Source: Poronia punctata
Taxonomy: Eukaryota > Ascomycota > Sordariomycetes > Xylariales > Xylariaceae
DNA: 64,000 bases
Assembly (NCBI GenBank): GCA_022579005.1
Contig: MU401495.1
Coordinates: forward strand, 12,535 to 76,534
Direction of reading: 5' to 3'
Shown here: positions 37,301-50,300 of the stretch, one piece after another
How positions within the stretch are numbered: the first letter of the stretch is position 1
How the letters are laid out: every line of letters begins with the position of its first letter
Made by a program: the position numbers and the translations under genes
The notes under the pieces: generated by a model
What the model was told of the DNA's origin: nothing
Databases searched by the model: none
The model's input: the letters and a program-made list of their open reading frames with translations, nothing else

Positions 37301-37843
37301 ATGCACCAAACTCCGTGGCCTCAACCAAAGTTGCAGTGGGGTTGACAGCCCCATATACGTTTTGATATACACACGCCTACTTCTAGTATGGACATAATGT
37401 ACGCATGAAGGTGACTACCAAGGTACCCACCTACATTACTATGATATCCACGATATTGACGGCTAGTTTAGATGTATATGCGGTTTGCATGGTGGTATCG
37501 TGGATGGGGCAGTTGACGCGTGACAGGTGGGATATCGAGAGCCGCTCTTTTGATGCGGGAAAAGAGAGATCAGTTTGCTTTTCTTTTTACATCAGTCTAT
37601 AAGTCAAAGTCATTACGTTAGGTACCTAGTTAGCTATGTATATACCTGCGAAGATATCGCGCCCAGCCTCTAACCAGAATTTCACCCGCCAGATTCAGAT
37701 TCGCCGTCCTCGCCTGAGAAATCGAGTTGGAGAAAGCCAAGGGCCCCAACTCCACCAAATGGTCTACTTTAAGTGAACATCTTTCATGCAGGTTAAAATT
37801 ACGCTTCGCATTTCTACAGAGTACCGCTCCAAGGCCGGTTGCA
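34311..37843. other. Gene-poor intergenic region
   Basis: About 3.5 kb with no frame that looks coding. Small frames such as the one near 36539-36760 lack codon bias, splice context or family motifs. The polypurine triplet tract at 36035-36112 is the only clear structure. Confidence 0.55.
36035..36112. repeat. (GAA)n-(GAG)n polypurine microsatellite
   Basis: Uninterrupted purine tract of about 78 bp: roughly 11 AGA/GAA triplets followed by roughly 15 GGA/GAG triplets. The change from GAA to GAG units is abrupt, near 36066. Such homopurine tracts can form triplex DNA and vary in length. It lies in non-coding sequence between the RRM and P450-reductase genes. Confidence 0.95.
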
Positions 37844-40042
37844 TTATGACCAAACGTCCTCCTATAAAAGATTTGTTAGCAACAACAACGCATGGGGCCG
37901 GTATCAAGTCGGCGATACGTACCTGGTACTGGTTGGCAGCTCTCATATTCTTGATAACCTCTTCACCCTTCGCTTCGGGAATGCCTCGTTGTTCGGCAAT
38001 GATCTGGCTTAGTACCGTGTTGACTTCACGGGCCATGTTGGCTGCGTCACCACACACGTAGATATACGCCTTTTGCTCAAGTAGTTCGTTGACCTCCTTG
38101 GCTCTTTCCTTGAGACGGTGCTGAACATAAACCTTCTTGGCGCCTTCTCGAGAGAATGCGGTGACTAGCTCAAACTTGTCACCCAGCACCTTCTTATGTT
38201 CCTGCAAAAGTTATTGTTAGCAGATAGAGCGACACTTCGCGCCACTGTTCGACGTACCTCCCACTCTGACTCGTAGAGGAAGTCCTCATTCCTTTTCCGG
38301 CAACCGAAAAAGAGTATGGTCTTTCCAACATTCTCGCCTGATTCGGCCTGCTTGACACGCTCCTGAACAAATCCACGCATGGGCGCCACACCAGTGCCGG
38401 GTCCAATCAAGATAATGGGCTTAGAAGGATCCGAAGGCAGCTTGAAATTCGAATGCCGTACATGGACGGGGACATGGATGCCATCGTACTTGTTCCGGGG
38501 TCCCGAGATCTCGTACGTAAGACCAAAGGGCTCGGGATTTGGGTCGCCATTCTGTTTCTGTTTAAGGGCAAAGAGGTAGTTGGTGGCGACACCCTTGAAG
38601 GGGTCGGTACGGCCGGGAATGATCTGGTTCTCCACAACAGCCGTCACGGATATTTTCTTAGGCTGAACGAGGGACGAAGACGAAATAGAATAGTAACGGG
38701 GTTGTAGTTTGTTAAGGCCTTCAATGAAAGCGGAGAATGGGATATTGGTCCATTTCTGCCCTTCGCCGACAACACTGAGCGTTCGAGTGATATTGTAATG
38801 ATGCTTGCTGATCTTGTCGTGGAAGTAATCCTTGTCCGAACCGAGCTTGACCATCTCGGCCTTGATGCTGTCGTTGGGGGCAAATGCAGATAGCGTACCG
38901 AGGAACTGACGAGAGACAGGAGCACAGATTTCGAGGTGGTACCGGACGATAGCGTCGTACGTGGTGGGTGTAGGGAACGGCACCTTGGCGGTAGGCTCGA
39001 GGGCCTTCACGCTGATGACAGAATCCCTCTTATCCGTCAAGCCCAGGATGTTTAGCATGTCGTCAACCTCTTGGCCAGGGTTCGTGGGCCAGATAGCAAT
39101 ATGATCGCCAGTCTGGTAGGTGAGGTTCGAACCACTAATGTCAATCTCCATATGAAGGCAGTTTCGGTCTTTAACATTGAAAATTTCCTTGGACTCGGCG
39201 ATGGGGGCAATGTAAGGGTTATGGGCGTTGAATGGACCTCTGGCAGCCCCCTCGAGGTGCATCTTGTTAGGTTCTCCTAGATAGACCTCGTGCGACTCCT
39301 TGGTCAGGTTTTCCCGCTCAGTGATGCCAAAGATGGGCTCGTAGACAGCCTCGCGTTCCTCCAAGCCCATCTTTTCTGCTAGAGCAGCCCACATCGGATC
39401 CTTCCAGGCCAAGAAGTCTTCTTCCATGGTGCCGGCACCGTCGTCACCTTCGCCGGCATCTCCAACCCTATGGGCACCGAGTTTCGTCAAAGCCTTGTCG
39501 ACATTGCGGACCATGGAGTTGTAGTGCTCATATGTATTGTTTCCGAGACCGAATGTGACGTATGTCAGGTTGCCAAGTGGTGGGTCGTTCGAGTTGGAAA
39601 ATGACGGGTCTTCTCCGATGATGAACTCATAGAAGTCGACGGCATTATCAGTGGGCTCGCCTTCGCCATAGGTGGCTAGGACGAACATGGCGACCTTGTC
39701 CTCAGGGAATGTATCTAGGTTGTCGTAGTCATATTCCTCCAAGTCGGCGACCATAGTTTCGAGACCGAATCGGCTCTTGCCCTCTTTGGCCAGTCTGGAG
39801 GCGTAGTCCTCGGCTGTACCAGTCTGCGAACCGTAGAAAATGACACAGTTCTTACCAGACTCCTCCATCTTCTCTACTATGTTGCGCGTCTTGCCGGCCT
39901 TTGCGCCGCCGTTGGCGTTGGCGAAAGACGCAGCATAGGGATCTTTGGTCACGCCCCATAGTTTACCTTTTGTAAAATAGGCAACCGTACCGAGGAGGAT
40001 GACGGCGAGGACTACGACGTCCAGAGTGTCGAGTTGAGCCAT
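37844..40042 (-). CDS. cprA: NADPH-cytochrome P450 reductase
   Basis: ER-anchored diflavin enzyme that passes electrons from NADPH through FAD and FMN to cytochrome P450s, including sterol 14-demethylase. Three minus-strand exons: 40042-38258, 38201-37923 and an 18-nt last exon 37861-37844, giving 693 aa, the family norm. Introns are 56 and 61 nt with GTACGT donors. A membrane anchor occupies about residues 6-24 and contains VVVLAVILLGTVAYF. FMN site: YGSQTGTAED at 70-79, TYGEGEPTD at 124-132 and GLGNNTYEHYN. FAD site: PRYYSISSS near 440. NADPH site: GPGTGVAPMRGF near 546, then VYVQHRL and IYVCGDAANMA. The terminal EDVWS is the conserved C-terminus and comes from the 18-nt exon, so it is lost if that exon is missed. 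The start ATG at 40042 puts the anchor at the usual position. Confidence 0.97.
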
Positions 40043-42509
40043 CGTTGTTGCACCCACTCGTAATGAATGCCGTCGCGGACGACTAGGTATTGTACTTTAC
40101 GACGATGAATGGAATGGATTGCGAGGGGGGAGAACCGGAAGAAACGGTTGGATTGAAGATGAACTATGATTAGGGGCTTAAGTCAGCAATGTTGTGCGAC
40201 CGCTCAGCTGCGGGCCCTGCTATATGCGCGCTCAAAACTGGTCAGCTGCCTGGTTGGTTGGTTGCCAACTATCTCCCTTCTCAGGAGAACTGACAAACAC
40301 CAACGTGTCAATTAGGCCAGCCGAGATATCCCCTGAGTGGATTTACCGAGCGAAGTGTTGCCATTCAACTGCAGGGGTTCTATTAGGGTTAGTTTAAGTT
40401 GATGAAGTACCTACTAGTTAAGAACTACTCTGCTAGGGCAGATTGTCGATACCGCATGTGAAGATCGGTCACCAACAAGCGGTACTGGTTCAAGGAAGAC
40501 GCTGGTGATGGACGAAGTGACAAAGCAGGATGGAAATAAGAATAAGATTAAGAATAAGAATAAGCCGGCCAGGAAAGCACACGACAGATTGTCCCGGTCC
40601 AACCGGAAGCTTCGCGTTACGGGTCGGTGAGTGCAGTCAATGCCGGAACGGCGAAGAAAAAAAGGTTCGAACGACGTGGAAAGATTGGGGAATCAGGTGG
40701 GTGGCGCTATCAACGAGTTTTCTACAATCAAGATGCCGCCCGGAAACTAGACTACAATTGAAATAAGGTCAGCTCAACCAACGCCGAGATGCTCCACTAC
40801 AGTAGGTACCCTCTAACGATCCTTTCGCGCTCGCCTAGAAGTGTGGCCGAGTGGTATCGAGTACGTGTGAGAACAATATTATAGCAGCGCAGATCTTGGT
40901 AGATATAACCTCAAAAGTACACATTACCAATTTGCAGGCTAGCAACATGTCGCTAACTAAACTTAGCATATGGGTTCCACGCCATCTACAACGTACGAGT
41001 AGTTCAAATACCCAGTTAGGTTAGACAGGTATTTTAAAGGCACGATGAATTCCCTCCCGTCCTACCCGCCTATAACCTAGGAGTAGGGCTGTTGATGATT
41101 TTGAGTTGCTGAGGGAGTTGCCCCTATTTGTACCATCCGTATTATTTGCCTATTAGAGGACTGGCCGCTCCTACATTTCAACATCAGCTCATCGCATAGG
41201 TACAATCATACCGATATAGGTAGACTGCATGAGTTTAGAGGGCATGCGGATACGCGCTGCAGACATGTGGCTTAGGAGCTGAGATAAGCAGTATCTATGG
41301 TTAAATATGCACATTTATCAACTTACAAAATTTTATGTCAAGTGCACCACAAGTTTTACGTTGCCCGCTTACTGAATACAAACGCGTTGCCCTTCCCATT
41401 GCAATCGACATCAAACCTCGCCTGCTCGCCTACCTGCGTGTAGATGTGTAGGTAGAATATAGGCGCCCAGGTTAAGGTTATAGTGCTTTTCTCACCAAGT
41501 GTCCCGAGGAACTGGGTTTGTAGGTATTTACAGGTACACGCAGGCTGATCATCCTCTCCATGTGTTTTGGATTATGTAACCTGCCTTAGTATTTGAACAG
41601 AACCTCGGGACATTATTTGCCTCCGTCACAGGTTCGCTTTGCCGCGTAACTATATTTGTACTCCGCATTGGCGCAATCCATATGGTTTTGAGCTTGGAGC
41701 TCGTCATGTGGCTTGATGTCTGGCCCTTTGTTATGGCCATTCAGCTCAAATGGGGAGTGGATTTGTGTATTTTGTTGCATATATACATGTAGTTCTTTTT
41801 TTCTTCCTCCAAGAAAACATGCTGTCCATATCAGCGGCACCTTCTCTTGGGCAGGCTACTACATGATACATTACTTCAGTTTCATCAGGCACTGAGATAT
41901 ATAGCGGCAACGGTAGGTTGAACATTATATTGGTAGTGTTTTTGGCAATCCCGGTTATGGTTGCGGGCGGGGCCTTGAAACATGCCGACCCCGTTAACCC
42001 CTAGAATCTAGCACACGCTTTAGTCCGGTCTCGCAAAAGGATTGATAGGCCAATGGCCAAAGAAACGAAGTGTCTTCTTCGGCAGTTCGCACAATCTAGG
42101 TCAGGATTTTTGCAATGCCGGTTCCCAGGACAATTAAGGGACTGGCTCTTTGTTCAATCATGTTAATTGCTCCCAGCAGACTGCCCACGTCTGGGTACTC
42201 GTACGTAGTACAACTGTCGTTGCTGCTCTGAACTTTGAAGGCAACATTTGCTAAGCCTGGTCCGGCTGTGTGGGGCTCTCAAGATGGGTATTTTCCCTTT
42301 GCACGCTTTGATCTCCGAAGTATATGGAGATTTCGGAGGATGCCAGCAACCGAGAGCAGGACAATGCTCGCGTTTACCGGCCGATGCTGCGATCTACCGA
42401 TCTCACAGCGTGTATCGTCTGGTTGGGTTTTTGATCTTGCAAAGACCTAGAAACACCACAGGTAACTACGCCATTCTCGTCAAAATTGGCATATAGGTAT
42501 CACCTAGGC

Positions 42510-42533
42510 CCTAGGTTAGGTACCTAACCTAGG
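42510..42533. repeat. 24-bp perfect palindrome
   Basis: The 12-base arm CCTAGGTTAGGT is followed directly by its exact reverse complement with no spacer. Flanking sequence repeats the same CCTAGG and GGTACC words. Related TAGGTACCTA motifs occur throughout the spacers of this window (for example near 46061-46070 and 61742-61800), so it may belong to a dispersed short-motif family. Confidence 0.9.
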
Positions 42534-43735
42534 TGGGTAGGTACCAAGACTCGGGGCTTTATTCGTATCCGGGTTGGCCCCCAGTATCTCGGCACTCCGA
42601 CTCCCTTGGATCTTTGTTCACAAAAAGTACTCGCCTTAAATTTATGCATCCAGAACCGGTTCATGTACGTATATGGCCCTTGGGATACCTATTTGCATAG
42701 CTCATTCTAAACGTAGTGCCTTTTAACAATTGTGAACATCGGTATGGAAGATGTCTACTTTTAGCAGCTTTCTTGAGACATACCTATTAAATGCCAGTTT
42801 GTGATTCAGTTTCTAAAATAATCCTATGTATCTGATACATGTATTACATAATTCTCCAGGTTATGTAAGATCCGGTCCTACAGGTGCGTGTATTTTTTCT
42901 GAAAATTTCGGGGGGGCCGTTCCCTCGGGATTACTACAATTGTAAGTCCTCCGTCTGTCATCTTCAGATGCATAACTAAGTTTTATTGTACAGAACTTCC
43001 TGATAAACCAATCACTTGAACAAGTCCGCATTGCTAATTTTAATTTTTTTAAGAACTCGATATAGTTATCAACTTTTCGATAGGCCTTTTTTTCTATGGT
43101 CTTCCAAGCAGTCTAGGTATCTGCACGCTGTCCGGGTTGGCTCACGACATTCATCAGCCAGGTGGTGCTGGGTGTTCCCCGATCAGGAAATATTCCCAAA
43201 ACGGCACTCAGAACACCTTGCTGATGTGAGTGTCTTTTCGCTTCCCGTTATATCCATGTTCGGAATTGCAAAATCTTACCTGCGGCGCCATATACGAGTA
43301 CGGTCAATAGCAGATTTACACGTTTCAACTTCTTACATTACCTGCATGTAGTTCATGGGGCTGTATCACCTATTATATTATGGCATGCCTAATCGAGGTA
43401 CTTGACCTTCCATAGGCGTATATTTCGCTCACTGCTCTCTTTTTCCCGGTGTTTTGCCCTGTCGGCGTTTGTACTCGTATACATCTGGGTTAGATTAGGT
43501 AATTAGTGCATATGAACCTGCCTCCTCTACCCCTCTCCTTCAAGAACCCGTCCTCGGTACGTGCAAATACCATAGTCTAGGGTCCATGTAGGGTCCATTT
43601 ACTGTAGGTACCATCCGACGTTGATCCATTTATTTATCCTAGGATACTTACACGTGGTGCCCGTTTATACTTATGACATACCATATGTGTAAAAGTAGAC
43701 ATCTCTCGATTTCGAGACACTCTACACTACTAGAC

Positions 43736-44774
43736 ATGGCTTCGAGCTACACTGGATCATCCATTGAAAGCGAGAAGCGAGTTCCTAGGAACAATATGAT
43801 CATGTACCGGCCATGACAGAAGTGGCTGTCGACGACGATGTAGAGCAGCCACTGTCGTCACCGAGGCCGACGCCAATACACGTAGGTGCCAAGAAGCCTA
43901 GGGAAACCTTGAGAGAAACTAGCTAGTCTAGTTGGATTCTTTAAATCATAGAAGTAGGTATCTCGCTTTCGCGGGGCATTGGTGTTGGATTCCCCAGACC
44001 GGCGCTTTGAGGGGTTCTCCACTAGCGAGTCGAAGGGTCGCTTTTTTTTGCCAGCACTGGTCCTGTTCGCCGGTGGAAATATCTACCGTCATCCTATGGC
44101 ATAACTAGTCGCATAGGTACCATATCCCCGGCATGGAGGTCGGCAGGCGACTCTCCCGGGGGAGAAATACCGCGTGCTTGCATACGGTGAGCCGGCCGAA
44201 AAGATAACACACTTCGTAGTCGAGATAATAGACACAAGAACAGTGGCGGCAGACTTCAGGACATCGCTCACTGGAATATCCGACATGTGACAAGCCAAAC
44301 GGCAACGACCCCTGTTTCTGGCTGACTGGTAGGTAGGTAGACTCCAGGGACACGGTTGGTACAGGGATCTTCGGACGCACCTGTTCGGCCACACAACAAC
44401 GGAGATAATATCGGCACTGGTATTTCCTGTTGTGGACTCCGGCCAGCTAATGGGAACTTCCTGCCTATCATGGTCGTGACTTAGTAATGGAACCTAAATT
44501 CTCGCGGTTAATGGCGGAATAGCAGTTTATCGTCAACATGCCTAACCTCAGTCAAGGATCATATCCATCTTATTCGGCAAAGGATGCAAGGCAATCTTAC
44601 ATGAGCAGGCAGGCTTCTGTGGCGAGCTATACAAGAATCTAGATGCCTGTCAACAGATACGTCGAGGCTCATGAGGAATCCGAAAATGATGGACATAAAC
44701 ATACCGGACCGGAAGATCTTAGGGCGATAAACTCAACGATAGTCTCAGGAACTTTGCTGGCAGACTCTTTATGA
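43736..44774 (+). pseudogene. Possible decayed protein-coding gene, unrecognised
   Basis: Several adjoining plus-strand segments have coding-like composition but do not join into one frame. They are: an ATG frame at 43736-43816; a second ATG frame at 43813-43926, offset so that a single-base change could join it to the first; an open stretch at 44117-44290 containing EKYRVLAYGEPAEKITHF; and 44538-44774, open apart from one TAG at 44640 and Ser/Tyr-rich (SYMSRQASVASYTRI). No family was recognised, and no set of splice signals joins all segments. It could be a degraded gene, a poorly assembled gene, or chance. Confidence 0.3.
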
Positions 44775-46021
44775 CGAGTGAGAGCATTCTAACATCATAA
44801 GTATATTTTGCTGTGACTATTAAAGTAGCAACATCTATAGACTTAACACGTAAAGCTCATGAAACGCCGCGTGCTGCGCACCCCCTGGACTGCATAGACC
44901 CATTCATCACTACTACCTGTCTTCAAGGCTAGGACTAGGACAGCATCGGCGTTGGCACAAGCCGATTAAACATGTTCCCAATCCGTTTCTAATATAAACT
45001 AATCGGTAAGCTATATTACTTGTCCTTTAACAACACGCTGTCTCCATCCCAACAATCCTTTTCCATCCGGAAGCGTGTATGGGAATCTTACCTGAATTCC
45101 TACACTTGGACGATATCACGGAAAAATGCGCATTAACTTCCTTCACCATGATGATCCACTACACACAACGCTTCTAAAATTATAATTATGTGTACTATAT
45201 AGCTTTCCTGCGAGCTTAACTAAAGGAGGCGAAAGGGAGAACGAGACAGGAGATAGGGGGGCCCTTTCCTGGGTAGCTCTCGCGAACTAAACAATTTTCA
45301 GGAGTAGGAAGTCGGCTAAGGCAACATCAAACCCACCACGTCGTCAAAGGTAGGCTTCAAGTACGATTGGTGTTTGTAGGTAGCTCGAGCAAGCTTTGTA
45401 CTCGGCTACTGGGACGGATTAGCTGTTAAACATATACCAAAGGCACGCTATGGTATGAATACCTCACCTTAAACTTGGTGGTTTGCTTGCATAATATTTT
45501 AAGGGACAGGCTGTTTTACTCCGGGAGAGCCCGTAGGCAAGAATACCAGCCCAGGTTTCTAACGCTGGGGAGATTCTATAGGTTTCCCCCTCTCATGGCA
45601 GTCTGAAACGTCAGGTTTCCCAGCAGAGACCAACATTTCTCCCTGGAAACAAATACGAACATTTCAGCTAGACCTTACTCGTCATGGCGGCTTCGGAGGC
45701 GGCATGAAAATATTGCTTCTTCAGGAAACTGTTACGAGCCGCTGAAGGCGAAATCGCCGACCCGCCGCAGAGGCGGTAGTTTTGATGGTGATATAGCCTC
45801 CCCAATTTCTGCGGGCTACTACACCGCAGAGCTTAGGAAATTTGGTAATGCACCTTTTGGTAATGCCAGTAATGACGGGTAAACATGTATTACACTTCAT
45901 AGCCGGGGTGGAATCTGCAGGACTCATCGTCACCGTCTAGGTATCTGCTGCGGACGATGATACACGACCGGACCCAGGCGCCTCTGGGCTGAGAAATGGC
46001 GGTGCGTATGTGGAAGTACGT

Positions 46022-46038
46022 ACTCGTACGGTACGAGT
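46022..46038. repeat. GTAC-rich inverted repeat
   Basis: Eight-base arms ACTCGTAC and GTACGAGT around a single G. They sit in a wider 46015-46070 patch dense in GTAC and CGTA words. Confidence 0.7.
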
Positions 46039-46089
46039 CGTACCTCGTACTTACTACTCGTAGGTACCTACACAGACACGTGCACAGAT

Positions 46090-46117
46090 GAGGGCTAGAA
46101 GAGGGCTAGAAGAGGGC
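46090..46117. repeat. 11-bp tandem repeat, about 2.5 copies
   Basis: Unit GAGGGCTAGAA occurs twice in tandem, followed by a partial third copy. It is non-coding and its function is unknown. Confidence 0.7.
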
Positions 46118-46388
46118 CTAAGACAATAAAGTGAGGTCTCTTGATTCATTAACGTCGGTTGTCAAGGTTCAACCTTGCGAGTACTCGCAGGACCCTGATT
46201 TTAATAAATAGGCATTAAGCAGCATTTGGAATTTCGATGCTACGTTATTACACGTATCTTACACGGTATTTCCTGGGTCGGGGCGCCAGGCAACCTTAAA
46301 AGCGGGCCTACCCGGGCCCAGGCTAAAAGCGGCATGCCGCGAGTACGAAAAGTGCCCGTATCTAGACTAGGTGGCCTCCAATTAATTC

Positions 46389-46512
46389 GGGGGGGGGGGG
46401 GGGGGGGGGGGTTGAAAAAAAGACCCGCGACAACTGTGCATGCAAAAATCAAAAACAAAAGAGCGCAATAAAAGAAGGAACAAAACGNNNNNNNNNNCCC
46501 GCCCCCCCCCCG

Positions 46513-46563
<51 letters not shown>
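46389..46563. other. Assembly gap flanked by poly-G and poly-C runs
   Basis: 23 G at 46389-46411, then 76 bp of A-rich sequence, ten N at 46488-46497, then about 66 bases of nearly pure C. The N run marks an estimated gap. The homopolymers beside it resemble low-signal base calls or collapsed low-complexity DNA. Sequence distances across this point should not be trusted. Confidence 0.95.
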
Positions 46564-47242
46564 ACGATAAAACCCAGCTCAGCGGTAGATGGGAAAAGGA
46601 ATATCCAGAATTGACCATTCCATTTTGGAACAAACATCAGCTCCTGTAATACCACAAAAGACATCCTTGATTGGGGAGGTAGAGAATACATACTTACACA
46701 TACCAACATACATACACAATACGTACAAGTTTGCATGTGAGACCAAAAGCTGCGTCTTTAGCAAATCGAACAATACTAGGTGCCCTGCAAGGTGCCTAAG
46801 TTTTGCCTACTTGAATCTTCAAGACGTATCATGGGCGCGACTTGATAAATCATGGGTGAGTGAGCGGGTGTTTGCACATGGTTGATTTATCCGTTTCTTT
46901 TCTGCATTATCTAAACCCCCCATGTCTCGAGCGGCACGGGAAATGGGTTCTGCGGCGCCTCCTTGGGCTTGACGTCGGGTCGAGTTTGCATGTTGGGCAT
47001 GTCAAGTCGCAACGCACCTCCTCTGGCCATTGGAGCGGTGCCACATTCTTTTGCGCCTCACCCCTCTGGACCCTGGTTGCGGCGGCATTCGCGCATCACG
47101 TCGCGTCACCACCTTTGACCCTTTTGATTGACCTGGTCGACTGTACCCGCTGCCGTGCTTCTGTGTACTCCCTTTCCCGCCGTGTCTCACTGGAAGGAAG
47201 GCCGCTTCCCTCGAGGCTGTTGTGCCAGCCTTAATACCTTAT
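46564..47242. other. Upstream region of the TAO3/PAG1-type gene
   Basis: About 680 bp. The segment at about 46900-47240 is C/T-rich and resembles a leader. It may contain an extra 5' exon, since the N-terminus of the downstream protein is poorly conserved. Confidence 0.5.
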
Positions 47243-47351
47243 ATGCCACTGTCCCCGTTGCTGACTCCCCTGTCATATTATGTAGCCCCGTCCCAAAAGA
47301 CGCTGCCAGACCACTCACGCTCGTCCTCGCGCCTCAATTCCTACGACGATG

Positions 47352-47390
<39 letters not shown>

Positions 47391-50300
47391 GGGAAAACAC
47401 GTTAAAACCGCTACCGCACGATCCCGCTATAAGCCGTGCTATTGCCCACTCACGTGAATCTTCGCTCGAAAAGCTCCAGTCTGGCGGCCTCGCTGGCATC
47501 CCCGAATCCCCTCGATCTCCGCCCCCCGCCTCTTTCTCTCCGGTTGCCCGTAGTCCGGCGTCGCGTCCGGGCATTAGTGCTATCATAGAGCGAGTAGTCG
47601 ATTCGAAAACGGCCGCATATGGTCATCATCGCCAGACCTCGATTGTACATGGGATCCAGCATTCACGGAATGGCAGCCTCAATTCCTCGTCGAGTCCGCT
47701 TAGCCCCCAGATGATAGCTGCTGCTGGTGCCGGCCTCTCAACGGAGCGACCAGATATGCCCCCGATGAATCGACAAGAAGTTGAGTTGCCGCCAACGTCA
47801 CGGCCACCTACCGCCCTATCGGGTTCCACTGCTGTCTCGTCGGCACACGCACCCGAGAGGACATTAACGAGCGCGGAAACGAACAACATGGCGCCCACGC
47901 AGAGGAAAATTGAGCGAATACACAGCAAGACCCGGCGTGACCATGGTCATCATCACTCGCATTCCTCACGGCATCCGAGAGACGAGCAGAAAACGGTGGG
48001 CGAGTACGCCCTGCACGTCCTGTTTACTTCTGTTAGTTGAGATCCCAACCCATATCCCTGCTTGTTATATAGCTGGCAAGCCTTTTTTTGGGGTTTTTTT
48101 TTGCATTGTATACTGATACCGGGGTAGTTCATCGCGCATGCGGAGGAGAAACTCAACGAGTGTATGACGGTACCGTTTGACCCCGAGCCTAGGATTGAAC
48201 GAATCTGTGGCCCAGGTGCAGACCCGGCCTTTGATCAGTTCATCGTGGCTCTCGGACACATTGCGCGTCCGAAGCCCAAAGCTTTGATCGATGCCATCAT
48301 GCTATGGAGGAAATATAAAAGTGAGGCGGCCAGTGACGCCCGAAGTCAGCTACAACAACTCAAATCAAGTCATCCTCTGCCAAATTTAATAAGGCGCAAT
48401 ACCGAACCGGTGCAAGCAGCGGCCGGTTCAGACGTCGGAACCGCTGGAGGCGCGATGTCGCTAGCGGCCAAGCAGGAGTTTGTAGCCCAGGCCGAGCGGC
48501 GCTCGATCGTCTCCATTTACATCCTGTGTCGAGTGCTCCTAGAAGTTATATCTCACAGTAGTCTGAGCTCTATCACGCCCGAGATGGAAGACAAGCTAGA
48601 GGGCATCATTTTCGGCCAACTGAAAATCGCCGACGTTGAGCAGCTTGACGCTTCGCCCCTTAAAATGGCCAACTGGAATCTATTCACCCAGCTCTTGGGT
48701 GCGATGAGCAATATCAACTTCCCCAGTGTTGCTGCTAGATTCATTAATGATCTGACAAGCTCCTTGCAAGACCTTAATGCACGTGTCTCTACCAGTCAGT
48801 CCAAAGATCCCGATGGCCAGGTGGAATTGGTCCTGGGCGGCATGACGCATCTCCGCATCAAGATAGACACAGACGATCATTGGGATCAAGCATGTGGGTT
48901 TTTGAGGTCTCTGGGTTCGCTTTTTGCCCAGTCGCACGGTCAGAGGATCAAGACAGCCTTTTGCCGTATCTTGGATACCCTTCTCCTTCCCATTGCTGCC
49001 AAGGGTACTAATAACCATTTCGCACATCAGAAGTGGCAAGAAGTCCTTAGCCATATCAGTCCACGCCTAGCCTCCATGTTCGTAAAACCGCGATACTGGC
49101 TGGTGTCGTTTCCGCTGACGTCGACGATGCTATGCGTGTCACCACCTGAGAACGCGAGTACTCAGTGGCTCCAATTAATCCGAACACTCCAGCCTAAGTT
49201 GAAGGATAGGTCGGTGAGGCCACTCTGTTTACTGGCCGTCTCACGATTGCTCTGGGCCTATCTTTTTAGGATCAATGACAACAGTGCCGGGGTCGCCCGC
49301 AAACTAGATGAGGTCATGGGACTTGTCTTACCCCCGGCAAAGCGGGCTTTCTCGACTGCTGATACAGCTGCGAATGGACCTCTTGTCCAGATCATTCGCA
49401 TGATCGGCTATAGATACACGGACTACTGTTGTAAAAACATCATTTTCCCCTTGATCAACGCAGACCTGTTCAACTCCAATAAGGAACTCAAGGTTGAGCA
49501 GCTAGAGCCCGATAGAATGGTCATTGGAATTAGAGCGTTCCTTACAATCATGTCCGACTTGGAACAGGGGGACGCAGGACGGCCTTCATTTCCACAAGAG
49601 TTTCCATCTGCTGCGAGTTTTGACCGGTTGCCGCCGGATTCGCCGGCTTCGGTGACAAACCGTGGTGCTACTGCGGCGACTTTGACCTCTACGATGGATG
49701 ACGCTCTGTCTCGTCCTGTCCAACTCAAGATGCTGAGTGAACCTGTCCGAGAACACTATAAAAAGTTTTGCCAAATTTTGGGTAAGATTACGATAATCTG
49801 CGATAATACGTTCGGGGGACAAGCTGTGCTCGATGAGAAATTTAGCGGTCCAGGGCCGAAGACACCAATAGCCGAATCGTTCAACTTTGCAAGGCGCGAT
49901 GACTATCAAAGCCCTGCGGAGCAGAAGCAGGCCTTTTATGGCTTGCTCCATGTCGCTGTGCAAGCTCTGCCTCGTTGCCTGACCCCTGACATCCCATTTA
50001 ATCCACTCATCAACCTGCTCTGTACCGGCACAGCCCACGTTCAAGGTAACATTGCCAGATCATCTGCACAGTCTCTCAAGTCGATTGCCAAACAATCCCA
50101 TGCCCATCAAGTGACAGTGGGCTTTGCCCGGTTCATATTCAATTTTGACGATCGGTATGCGACCATGTCGGACGGCGGCATGCTAGGGCCCGGTCATATC
50201 GAGAACACCTTGCGCCTGTATGTTGAGTTACTCCAGATATGGAGGGACGAGATTAGACAAAAGACGAGGGATGCCGCTTCCGAGCCTGTCGAGGGTGGCT

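Larger units (their letters stand above)
40043..46388. other. Large gene-poor region
   Basis: About 6.3 kb. The first few hundred bases hold the P450-reductase promoter. The rest is A/T-rich with many stop codons in all frames and frequent TAGGTAC/GTACCTA words. It contains a 24-bp perfect palindrome (42510-42533), a possible decayed gene (43736-44774) and GTAC-rich inverted repeats near 46018-46055. No intact transposase, reverse transcriptase or terminal repeats were recognised. Confidence 0.5.

Noticed and set aside
37405..37602. 65-codon plus-strand frame with a hydrophobic stretch
   Set aside because: Lies in spacer sequence just downstream of the reductase stop, with no family similarity I can recognise.
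40838..40860. GTGTGGCCGAGTGGT, like the 5' part of a Ser/Leu tRNA
   Set aside because: The following sequence shows no anticodon arm or T-arm within 100 bases. At most a small tRNA relic, and possibly chance.
43989..44400. Possible transposon remnant in the gene-poor region
   Set aside because: No terminal repeats, target duplication, transposase or reverse-transcriptase motif could be identified.
46382..46736. Frames reading as poly-Gly or poly-Pro across the N gap
   Set aside because: Produced by homopolymer runs and unknown bases; not genuine coding sequence.
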